The position numbers and the translations under genes were made by a program. A stretch of DNA of 64,000 bases, taken from positions 3,961,501 through 4,025,500 of the forward strand of contig CANJKZ010001109.1 in assembly GCA_947471745.1 (NCBI GenBank). The letters run 5' to 3'. Of this stretch, positions 12,401-24,400 are shown in pieces. Position 1 is the stretch's first letter, and every line of letters begins with the position of its first letter. The notes under the pieces are model-generated. The model had not been told where the DNA came from. It was given only the letters and a program-made list of their open reading frames with translations, and made no database searches. Origin of the DNA: Closterium sp. Naga37s-1. Taxonomy: Eukaryota > Streptophyta > Zygnematophyceae > Desmidiales > Closteriaceae.

Positions 12401-15400
12401 ACAACAATGCCACGTCAGCAATGACGCAGCAGTCGCCATTTTACCTGAACTACGGGCAGAACCCCACAGTGCCCATGACGCCGAGCCCAGACAACCCCAC
12501 ACCACGCGCGCAACAGTTTGCTGAGATACTGCAGGCTGCCCGGACGCCCGCAGCAGACGCATTAAAAAAATGCAACATCATCGCTAAAAAGGAGCGCCAA
12601 CCGCCACCGCCGCCCTGTGACGTACCAGTCAGGAGATTACGTACTGCTCGACACGTAGAATGTATGCTTGCCCGTCGTACCAAAACTCCGTCCGCACTAC
12701 TGTGGCCCGTTCCAGATCAGCCACATAATCAGCCCAGTTACCGCCCATCTCATGCTAACAACAGACTGGTACATTAGCCCGTTATTCCACGTCAGTCTGC
12801 TCCGCCCATACATCCAGCACACCAGCGCCCACCATCGATGATACGTCCTGCATCGGAGCCGATTATTGACCCCAAAAAGGTTATGAGCCATCGGATTTGC
12901 CACTTCACGGAAACTCGGAGGATTGAGTTCCTCGTTTGCTGGAAGGACCGCACCCCCACGAAGGACAGCTGGGTGCCCCTGGCCAACATTGAAAACCACC
13001 CTGTGAACCTGGGGTTTTCGCGATACATGCACTCGCGTAGCGGAGGGGCTTCTTGAGGGGAGGGGGGGGGGGGGTGGGGGGAGGGGGGGGTAGTGTAGGA
13101 ATTCTTCGACATTCCTTACTGTGCAGCTCAACATCGCGTACAAGACCAACCGTTTATTCGCCCGTTACTGCTAACGGGGCTTTGCCAACCTCGCGCGCAC
13201 TATTCACCAAACCATGCATCGCTAACCCAGCTGAGTCGGCCTACGCTTTGGGACTAGCCCAAAACTCAATGCCAGCATCGCACTAGCTAGCTCGCACGCA
13301 CCGCGTTACCGTTTGCATGTTTCTCGTATAAGTATTTGCTCATTCCTTCACTCATACTTTGTACTTGTTTGACAAAGTGCAACACTTGCTACATTGCTAC
13401 GTTGCACTCGTAACAATTGGAAATTCATGTATAAGAGCATCGGCCAAATAGATAGACATGTAATTCTTGTAGATCGCAAAAAAAAATGATATGATTTTCT
13501 TTTTGCATGCAAATCTGAAAACAGGATGCACTCACGATGTGCCTTTGTCTCTGTATTTGCTCATGCACTTGGTTTGCGTTGTATCCTTTGTCAAACTTAT
13601 ATGCTATAGTCTATCTAGGCTGTAGTGGGGTAGATACTATAGGGTACAACACTTCTAGGTTTCCTACTTGTACCCACATGTTTCCTAGTCAATTCATTCC
13701 TCATTCTTCACATGGTATAGAGCGGGTTCCCTAGTGGGACCGTTTCTTCCTAAGGGCCCACCTTCAATTTTTTTTTTTTAGCCTGCCCGAAGCGCGCTTC
13801 GCGTCCTGCCCTAAAATTTCGCGGCCCCTTAGTGGCCTGCCCCTTAACGACCCCTTAGTGGCCCCTTCGTGGCCCTCTTAGCGGCCCCCTTCGCGGCCCC
13901 TTCACGGCCCCTGTCGCGACCCCTTGGCGGCCCCTCGCGGCCCCTCTTAAGGCCCTTCGCGGCCCCCACTTCGTGGCCCTTCGCGGCCCCCTCACGGCCC
14001 TTCGCGGCCCCTTCGTGGCCCTTCGCGGCCCCCCTCTCGGCCCTTCGCGGCCTCTCCGCGGCCCTTCGCGGCCCTTCGCGGCCCCTTCGCGGCCTCTCCG
14101 CGGCCCTTCGCGGCCTCTCCGCGGCCCTTCGCGGCCCTTCGCGGCCCCTTCGCGGCCCCTCCGCGGCTCTTCGCGGCCCTACTGCCCCGTCGTCGCTGCC
14201 CCAGCAGCAGCTGCCGTCGCGCCTGCTGCCACTGCCGCTTCTGCCACGGCCGTTCGCCGCCGCCGCTGCTGCCGTGACAGCCGCCGCCGCTCCTGCCGTG
14301 ACAGCTGCCGCCGCTGCTGCTGAGACAACCGCCGCTGCCGCTGCCGTGACAGCCGCCGCCGCCGTCCCGGCCCTACCCTGCAGCCGAGTCGCGGCCCTCC
14401 TCTGCCGCCCTGTTGCGGCCCTGACCCTGCCGGCGCACCTCGGCCCTGCCCCACCACTTGCGGGCTTCTACCCACCCGCCCCTGGTAAGCGCACCGCCGA
14501 GCCGCGCCCCTCCTGCTGCTGCTACTGCTAACCTGCTTCTGCTGCTGCTGCTGCTAGCCTGCTGCTGCTGCTGTCATGGCTAGTCCCAACGTTCTTACCT
14601 TTGATGCTGAGGGTCGAGCGGTAGACTTTGAGGTCTGGATAGATGATCTGCAGCTTTTCCTGCAGTACGATAGCAAACACGACCTCTCACTTTTCGATCT
14701 CACGTCTGGCGCCTCTACTGCCCCTGCTGCCGATGCTGACAGTACTGTTCGCTCACAGTGGACCACACGCGATGCTGCTGCCCGTCTTGCTGTGCGTAGT
14801 CACCTGCCGTCCACTGAGCGCGCGCACTTTAGCCAGTACAAGACTGCCAAGACCTTGTACGACGCTGTAGTTGCACGCTACTCCTCCCCTGCCACTGCTG
14901 CCCTTAGTCGCCTCATGCTGCCGTACCTGTTCCCTGACCTCGCCGCCTTTGCCACAGTCGCTGACCTCATTACGCACCTTCGTACTAGTGACACCCGCTA
15001 CCGCGCTGCGCTTCCTGCTGAGTTCTGCGCCAAGAACCCCCCCCCCCCTATGTACATCACCCTCTACTACCTAGTCACCCGACTGCCTGACTACCTTCGC
15101 TCGGTCAGGGACCACTTGCTCTCTGTTTGCCCCACCACACTCACCGTTGACCTCCTCGAGGAGCGCCTCCTTGCGGCTGAGAAGAGTATAGTTGCTGTAG
15201 AAGCCTCTCGTGGTGATCATCGTGCCCCTTTCTTTGAGGGGTGTTCCCCCGCCCCCCTTTTGCCCTCTGTTGCCTCTGCTGCTCCTGTCGACCTCGTTGG
15301 CACCGAGTCGGTCGGCGCTGCGTCTGCCCCTAGCGGGAGGCGCCGCAACGGCAAGGGCAAGGGGGGCAAGGGTGCTGGGGGAGCGGGCGGGGGCGGTGGT

Positions 15401-18400
15401 GGTGGCGGTGGCGGTGGGAGTGGTGGCGGGGGTGGGGGCTCTGGTGGCGGCAGCGGAGGCGGCGGCAGCGGTGGCGGTGGGAGTGGAGGAGGCGGCGGTG
15501 GCGGTGGCGCTGGTCGGGGTGGCTCTGTGCCGCGGGGAGGCTTCGGTGGTGGCCAGCGCCAGCAGCAGCAGCGCTCTCGTGAGACCCCGCCGCCCCAGCA
15601 GCTTCGTGAGTGGTACGCTGCGCGTCAGCGGTCTGGGGGTGCTGGTCCCTGTGCCTACGACCTACGTACTGGTGACCGCACTGGGGAGCCGTGCGGCCGG
15701 TTGCGGTCTCCCTGGCAGACCCCTCTGGGGGTCCTGTCCTTGCCCACTTCTCCACTGTACTACCGTGTCCAGCGGCCCCATCTGGCTCCTTGTCAGGTCT
15801 TTACCTCCCCTCGTTCTCTACGAACCTGGTGAGTGGTGCTGACTTGCAGGATGGGGGAGTTGACCAGTTCACTCCTGCGAGTCAGCGGGTGACCCACTGC
15901 ACGTGTGCTCGGACGGGCCGACACTTGGCCACGTTTACCCGTCAGCCGGGGTCGAGCCTGTACACACTGACTACCGAGTCTCCTCCGGTTACTGCGTCTG
16001 GTCAGGTAGCTGCGTCGGGTCAGGTGTTTGCTGCAGCGTCCAGGTCTGGTCCTGAGTCTGCCCCCTGCTCGTGTCGCCTCCTGTCCCACCAGACCCTCCT
16101 CTGGCACCACCGCCTTGGTCACCCCTCCCTGCCTCGTCTCCGAGGCATGGCCTCTCGTTACCTTGTCTCTGGTCTCCCCCGGTCCCTCCCTCCCCTTCCT
16201 CCGGGGCCTGCCCCTACCTGCGTTCCCTGCGTCAAGGGGCGGCAGCGCGCCGCTCCTCACTCCTCCGAGTTTCCGCCGACAGAGGCTCCGCTGCAGACTC
16301 TTCACATGGACGTGTGGGGCCCAGCCCGCGTCCGTGGACAGGGTCACGAGCGTTACTTCCTCTTGGTGGTTGAGGACTACTCGCGTTACACCGCAGTCTT
16401 CCCTTTGCGCACCAAGGGTGAGGTAGCTGGGGTGTTGATCGACTGGATCCGCGCTGCTCGTCTCCAGCTCAGAGAGAGTTTCGGCTCGGACTTTCCTGTT
16501 CTGCGTCTGCACTCCGACAGAGGTGGAGAGTTTTCCACCGACCTTCTGTAAGCTTTCTGCCGTGCGAGGGGCATCCGCCAGACGTTCACGCTTCCCGCCT
16601 CTCCACAGCAAAATGGGATTGCTGAGCGCCGCATTGGCATGGGCATGGACGTCGCTCGCACGCCCATGATCCATGCGGCTGCTCCCCATTTTCTGTGGCT
16701 GTTCGCGGTTCAGTACGCGGCGCAGCAGATCAACCTTCAGCCCCGGGTCTCCTTGCCGGAGACCTCCCCCACCCTGCGGTGGACGGGGAAGGTTGGCGAT
16801 GCGTCTGCGTTCCGTGTCTGGGGATCTCGGGCTTCCGTGTCTTCGTCCAAGCTGTCCTCCCGTGCTGTTCCCTGCGTCCTGGCTTCCCCCCTGACGCGCC
16901 TGGTTGGCAGTTTTACCACCCCACCTCGCGCCGTGTTCTGTCCTCCCAGGACGTCACGTTTGACGAGTCGGTTCCGTACTACCGTCTCTTCCCCTACCGC
17001 GCTGCCCCTTCCCCCCCCCCCCCGCCGCTCTTCCTCGCGCCGGATCCCCCCCCCGGTAGACCCCCTTCCCCCTCAGGGTCCTGCCCCCTCAGGTGTGTCC
17101 CAGGTAGACGCAGTCGAGCCTGTCGAGGTAGCTGTTGACTCTGGTGCTGCTAGGGGTGCTGAGCCTACGGGTGCCGGGTCTGGGGGTGCTGAGCCTGAGC
17201 GTGCGGAGCCTGGGGGTGCTGTGTCTGGGGGTGCTGAGTCTGGGGGTGATGAGCCTGGGGGTGCTGAGTCTGGGGGTGCTGAGCCTGGGGTTGCTGAGTC
17301 TGGGGGTGCGGAGCCTGAGGGTGCTGGGCCTGCTCGAGTGGAGCCTGGTGGTACTGGGCCTGGAGGTCCTTCGGGTGCTTTGTCCCGGCGGGAGCTGCCC
17401 TCTCCCCAGGAGCTGCGTGAGTGGTTTGCTCGCCGCTGGAGTCGTGCTGTTGGAGCTGGTGGTGCTACCGGTGCTGGAGGTTCTGCGGCTGCTGGAGGTT
17501 CTGGAGCTATGGGTCCCAGAGGTGCTCGTACCGGCGGTACTGGAGCTGCTGGGCGTGGTGGTGCTGCAGGTGCTGGAGCTGGAGGTGCTGCTGGCGTAGG
17601 CGCTGCTGCAGGTACTACTGGAGCTGGTGCTGCTGCTTCTTCCGGTGGTCCTGCTGGAGCTGGCGCTGCTGGAGGTCTTGGCGCTGGAGGTGCTGCTGGA
17701 GCTGGTACTTCTGGGGGTGCTGGAGTTGGCGCTGCTGGAGCTACTGGGGGTGCTGCTGGAGCTGGTGGTGCTGCTGGCGTTGGTGCTAACGCTGGGGATG
17801 CTGGTGCTGTCCCTACTGGTTCTGGAGGCGCTGCGCGGCTGCGACCGTACTTCGTTCCGCTCCTTCAGCAGGTTCTTCGTCTCCCGCCTTCTACTGGTCC
17901 TGCTCCTTCCTTAGAGTGTCCACCGCCTGTCCAATCCGAGTCACAGTTACAGCTGGCCTTTCCACTGCCTGCTCCTTCTCCCTACACTGGTCCTACTGGA
18001 GGTCTTGCTGAGCGTCGTGAGCCTGAGTCTCGTCCTGCTTCGCCTGTTCGTGCTGCTCGCACTGGTCGTCGTGTTCCGCGTCAGCGTCCTCCTGCGGTCC
18101 CAGGCACGCACCAGATGGCACTGCGTCCTTCCACTGCTCCACTGCGTGTCCCTTTGCCGTCTCCTCCAGAGTCCTCTCTTCCTGCTCTTGCTGACCCGGA
18201 ATCTGACTCCCTTCGTGCTGCCAGTCCTACTGTCACGCGTCTCCTGGCTACTGTTCTCACTGACCCTTCCTTTGAGTCCATTGCTGCGTCTGCCTTAGTT
18301 GCTGAGCTTCTCGACTTCGCTGCTCACTGTCGTCTAGACTACGCCGCTAGTCTTGTTGCTGAGTCTGAGTCTGTCTGTCCTCCGTCCGTCGGGGGTGAGT

Positions 18401-21400
18401 GTGCTCTTAGCACGGACGTCCTTGAGGACAGGCAGGAGGAGTTCCAGTGTTTTGCTGCTGCTTTACCTCATCTCGTGTCCATGCTGATTGCCCCTGAGGG
18501 AGACCCGGATGCACCAGACATCCCGACTCCGCGCTCTTACGCAGAGGCGATAGAGGGTCCCTACTCCTCTCAGTGGCAGTCAGCCATGGACGCAGAGATG
18601 GCTTCCTGGAAGTCCACAGGCACCTACGTTGACGAGGTTCCCCCACCTGGGGCGAACATCGTCAGTGGCATGTGGATTTTCAGGGTGAAGCGGCCGCCGG
18701 GTTCTCCGCCTGTCTTCAAGGCACGTTACGTGGCTCGAGGCTTCAGTCAGCGGCAGGGAGTTGACTACTTTCATACCTTCTCCCCGACCCCGAAGATGAC
18801 CACTCTTCAGGTGCTGCTGCACATAGCCGCTCAGCGCGACTACGAGCTTCAGTCTCTTGACTTCAGCACTGCTTTCCTACAGGGCAGCCTGCACGAGGAG
18901 ATCTGGCTGCGCCGCCCACCTGGCTTCACTGGGTCGTTTCCTCCTGGTACCCAATGGAACCTCCGGCGGCCAGTCTACGGTCTCCGCCAGGCGCCCCGTG
19001 AGTGGCACGACACACTGAGGACTACACTTGCGGCTCTTGGGTTTGCTCCTTCTACTGCCGATCCGTCGTTGTTTCTACGCACCAACACATTTTTGCCGAC
19101 GTTCTACATCCTTGTGTACGTCGACGACTTGGTCTTTGCTACTGCTGACACTGCTGGACTCGCCCACGTGAAGTCCGAGCTGCAGAAGAGACACACATGC
19201 ACAAACCTGGGTGAGCTGCGCAGCTACCTTGGCTTGCAGATCACCCGGGACAGAGCACGGCGCACCATTACCCTGACTCAGTCACACATGGTGCAGCAGG
19301 TCCTTCAGCGCTTCGACTTCACGTACTCCTCGCCTCAGGCCACTCCTCTGTCTCCTCGCCACTCGCTCTCAGCTCTGCCTTTGGATGAGTCCGTAGAGCC
19401 GAGTGGCCCGTACCCAGAGCTTGTTGGCTGCCTCATGTACCTGATGACCTGCAGCGGAGTACCCTCTTAGCAGCATCCCAGTGCACCTTTCGGTGCCGAC
19501 CAGGAGCCACGTAGCGAGCCAGAAGGCCAAGAGGGTACGCGAGGTCAGGACGAGTGCAAGTCATCAGGTACATGAGGCAACCAACTAGCTCTGGGTAAGG
19601 ACCACTCGGCTCTACGGACTCGTCCGAAGGCAGAGCTGAGAGCGAGTGACCTGTAGCCAGAGGAGTGGCCTGTGCCGAGGACCAGGTGAAGCCGAAGCGC
19701 TGAAGGACCTGCTGCACCATGTGTGACTGAGTCAGTGTGATGGTGCGGCGTGCTCTGTCCCGGGTGATCTGCAAGCCAATGTAGCTGCGCAGTTCACCCA
19801 GGTCTGTGCACGTGTGTCTCTTCTGCAGCTCCGACTTCACCAGGGCGAGAGCCTCAGTGTCAGCAGTGGCAAAGACCAAGTCGTCGACGTACACAGGATG
19901 TAGAACGGCGGCAGCGAAGTGTCGGTGCGCAGAAACAGCGACGGGTCAGCTGGAGGGCGCGAACCCAAGAGCCGCATGTGTAGTCCTCAGTGTGTCGTGC
20001 CACTCACGTGGCGCCTGGCGGAGACCGTAGACCGGCCGCCGGAGGCTCCACTGGGTACCAGGAGGAAACGACCCAGTGAAGCCAGGAGGGCGGCGCAGCC
20101 AGATCTCCTCGTGCAGGCTGCCCTGCAAGAAAGCTGTGCTGGAGTCAAGAGAGTGAAGCTCGTATTCACGCCGAGCGGCAACGTGCAGTAGCACCCGAAG
20201 AGTGGTCATCTTCGGGGTGGGGGAGAAGGTCTGGAAGAAGTCTACTCCCTCTCGCTGACTGAAGCCTCGAGCAACGTAAAGAGCCTTGAAGACAGGCGGA
20301 GAACCTGGCGGCCACTTCACCCTGAAAATCCACATGCCACTGACGATGTTCGCCCCAGGAGGGGGAACCTCGTCGACGTAAGTGCCAGTGGACTTCCAGG
20401 ATGCCATCTCTGCGTCCATGGCTGACTGCCACTGAGAGGAGTACTCACCCGCGATCGCCTCAGCGAAAGAGCGCGGGGTCGGGATGTCTGGTGCATCCGG
20501 GTCTCCCTCACGTGCAATCAGCATGGACACGAGATGAGGTACAGCAGCGGCAAAGCACTCAAACTCCTCCTGCCTGTCCTCAAGGACGTCTGTGCCAAGA
20601 GCATACTCACCCCTGACGGACGGAGGACAGACAGACTCAGACTCAGCAACAAGACTCGCAGCGTAGTCTAGACGCCAGTGAGCAGCAAAGTCGACAAGCT
20701 CAGCAACTAAGGCAGACGCAGCAGCAGACTCAAAGGAAGGGTCAGTGACAGCCGTGGCCAGGAGACGCGTGACAGTAGGACTAGCGGCACGAAGAGAGTC
20801 AGACTCCGGGTCAGCAAGGGCAGGAAGGGAGGACGCAGGAGGAGAAGGCAGAGGGACACGCTGTGGAGTAGTGGAAAGACGAAGCGTCATCTGGTGAGTG
20901 CCCGGGACAGCAGGAGGACGCAGACGCGGGACACGACGACCAGTGCTAGCAGCACGAACAGGCGACGCAGAACGAGACTCAGGCGACACAGGACGAGACG
21001 CAGGCTCACGACGCTCCGTAGACCTCCTGTCGGACCAGTGTAGGGAGAAGGACCAGGGAGTGGAGAGGTAGGCTGTAACTGTGACTGCGACTGGACAGGC
21101 GGAGGACACTCTAAGGAGGGAGCAGGACAAGGAGGAGGTGGCGGACCAAGAACCTGCTGAAGGAGCGGAACGAAGTACGGCTGCGGCCGTGAAGCGCCCC
21201 CAGAACCAGCAGAGACAGCACCAGAACCCCCAGCAGCAGCTCCAACTCTGGTAGCACCACCAGCAGCTCCAGTAGTGCCAACTCCAGTACCCCCAGCAGC
21301 ACCAGCTCCAGCCGCACCGTCGGCTCCAGCACCTGCAGGAGGACGAGCGTCAGCACCTCCAGCTCCAGCCCCTGCAACACCAACACCAGGGTCAGTAGCT

Positions 21401-24400
21401 ACACCAACTCCAGTAGGCCCAGCGGCCTCAGCTCCACCGGCAGCTCCAGCAGCTCCAGCACCTCCAGCTCCAACTCCAGCACCAGCAGCACCTCCAGCTG
21501 CTCCAGCACTAGCAGCACCTCCAGCAGCTCCAGCACCAGCAGCACCTCCAGTAGCACCAGCTTCAGCAGCTCCAGCTCCAGCTCCAGCAGAACCCCTAGT
21601 CCCAGCAGCTACAGGACCACCTGTACGAGCACCTCCAGGACCAGAGGCTCCAGTACCTCCAGCAGCACCAGGGCCTCCAGCGGGCGGCACCCCAGCGCTA
21701 GGAGCGCCGCTCCGGAGGCTGCAGCGTCGAGCGTACCACTCACGCAGCCGCTGTGGGGAGGGAGGCTCCGGCCGCGACACAGCACCCGCAGCACCACCAG
21801 CTCCAACTCCGGCAGAACCCCCAACTCCAGCAGCCCCACGCTAGAGGCTGCAACGCTGAGAGTACCACTCACGCAGCTGCTGTGAAGAGGGAGCGCCACC
21901 AGGCGTAGCACGGTCAATCTCAGCTCCCCCAGGCTCAGCACCGCCAGTCTCAGCACCCCCAGGCTCAGCACCCCTAGTCTCGGCACCCCCAGGCTCAGCA
22001 CCCCCACTCTCAGCACCCCCAGACTCAGCACCCCCAGTCTCAGCACCCCCAGGCGCACTACCTCGCGCAGGACCAGAGTCGACAGCTACCTCGACAGGCT
22101 CGACCGGGTCTACCTGGGAAACACCTGAGGGAGCAGGACCCTGGGGAGGGAGGGGGTCTACCGAAGTAGCACCTGGCGTGAGGAAGAGCGGCAGAGGGGG
22201 GGGCGGGGCAGTGCGGTAGGGGAAGAGACTGTAAAAGGGGACTGACTCGTCAAACGTGACGTCTTGAGAGGGCAGGACACGGCGCGAGGTGGGGTGGTAA
22301 AACTGCCAGCCAGGCGCGTCAGGGACAAAGCCAAGGAAGACACAGGGAACGGCACGGGATGAGAGCTTGTCCGCGGACGGATCGCGAACAAAGGCTCGAC
22401 ATCCCCAGACCCGGAACACCGACGCATCGCCAACCTTCCCCGTCCAACGCAGTGTGGGCGAGGTCTCCCTAGCAGAGACACGGGGCCAGAGGTTGAGCTG
22501 ATGCGCAGCGTACTGCAATGCAAACGGCCACAGGAAATGGGGGGCAGCCGCATGGATCATGGAGGTACGAGCGTCCTCCATGACTAAGCCAATGCGGCGC
22601 TCAGCAACCCCATTCTGCTGTGGAGAGGCCGGAAGTGTGAACGTCTGGCGGATGCCGTGCTCCGCACAGTAGGCTGCCAAGAGGTCGGAGGAAAACTCAC
22701 CACCCCTGTCAGAGTGCAGACGCAGGACGGGAAAGTCCGAATGGAACCGCTCGCGGAGCTGGAGACGAGCAGCGCGGATCCAGGGACCTCACCCTTGGTG
22801 CGCAAGGGGAAGACCGTGGTGTAGCGTGTGTAGTCGTCGACGACCAGTAGGAAGTACCGCTCGTGGCCCTGTCCACAGACGCGGGCTGGGCCCCAAACGT
22901 CCAGGTGGAGAGTCTGCAGGGGAGCCTCTGTGGGAGGGAACGAGGAGGAGTGAGGAGTGGCGCGCTGCCGCCCCTCGACACAGGGAAGACAGGGAGGAGC
23001 AGGCGAGGGTGGGAGGGGAGGGAGAACCCTGGGAAGACCAGAGACAAGGTACCGGGAGTGCATGCCACGAAGGCGCTGCACTGAGGGGTGACCAAGGCGG
23101 TGGTGCCAGAGGACGGTCTGGTGCGACAGAGTGCGACACGAGCAGGGGGCGGACAACTGACCTGACGCAGACGCAGACGCCGCTACCTGAGGGGACTCAG
23201 TGGTCAGTGTGTACAAGTCCGACCCCGGCTGCCGAGTGAAGGTAGCCAGGTGACGACCCGTCTGGGCACACGTGCAGTGTGTCACACGCTCGTAGGCAGG
23301 GGTGAATCGGTGAACACCCGCGTCCTGGAGCGCAGAACCCGCCACCAAGTTCGTAGAGAACGAGGGGAGGTAAAGACCCGACAGTGTGCCGGACGGGACA
23401 GCAGGACAAGGGAGGGCAGTGGTGGAGGTCGCAAGGACCGGACCCCCGGAGGGGTCAGCCAGGGAGACAGCAACCGGTCTAGGGAGCTGCTCTAGGGCAG
23501 TGCGGTCGCGAAAGAAACAGCGGGAAGCACCTGAGTCTAGTGTGAAGGTGTGCAGGGCCTCAGTAGACGTAGTAACTGAAGGCGCAGACTCACAAGCACC
23601 TGAAGCAGCAGACTCACGAGCGCCTAGAGCAGTAGCCTCACCAGCACCTGGAGCAAGAGACGCACGAGCACCTAGAGCAGCAGCCTCACCGGCACCTGGA
23701 GCAGCAGACTGGATACCGGGGTCAGGCGGCACACACAGGTGACAGGCTCCCTCGGCACTAGTAGACAATGCATACATTGTAGTGAGAATAGCATCATAGT
23801 CAAGAGCAAAGATATCTACCCTCTACCTAAGCAGCTCCACCCAGTTGGGGAGCTCAGCGTCGTCGCCAAACTCTGTACGCCAAGCGTCGCTCAGACTGGC
23901 GAAGCAGCAAGACTCTGTGTGACCAGGCATCCTGCAAGGCTGACCAGTCCGGACACCCGTGCTAACAACGTATGAGCAGCGAGCAGTACTCAGCGACCCT
24001 CTACTCTGAGCGTACCACTCACGACGTTGCTGGGGCGAACGAGTCTCGCGCAGACGACGCTGCTGCTGCACCGGGCCACTACAAGAAACTCCCGAACTAC
24101 CCACTCCAGGACGACTCCCACTACTGCCACCCCGACAACCCCAACTGACGTACCACTCACGAAGCTGCTGGGGCGTGAGGGACACACGCGGACGGCCCTG
24201 GAGCTGCATCTGGCCACGCCAGGAGCAGCAGTAGAAGCAGTAGCAGCAGGAGCAGCAGTAGCAGTAGCTGCAGCAGTAACAGCAGTAGCAGCAGTAGTAG
24301 CGGTAGCAGCGCGGACAGGGCAGTGCTCACCAGTGGTGGGAAGGGCAGGCGCACGACGGAGGCGACTACGGGGCCGCTACAGCGGCAGGGTGGGGCCGCG

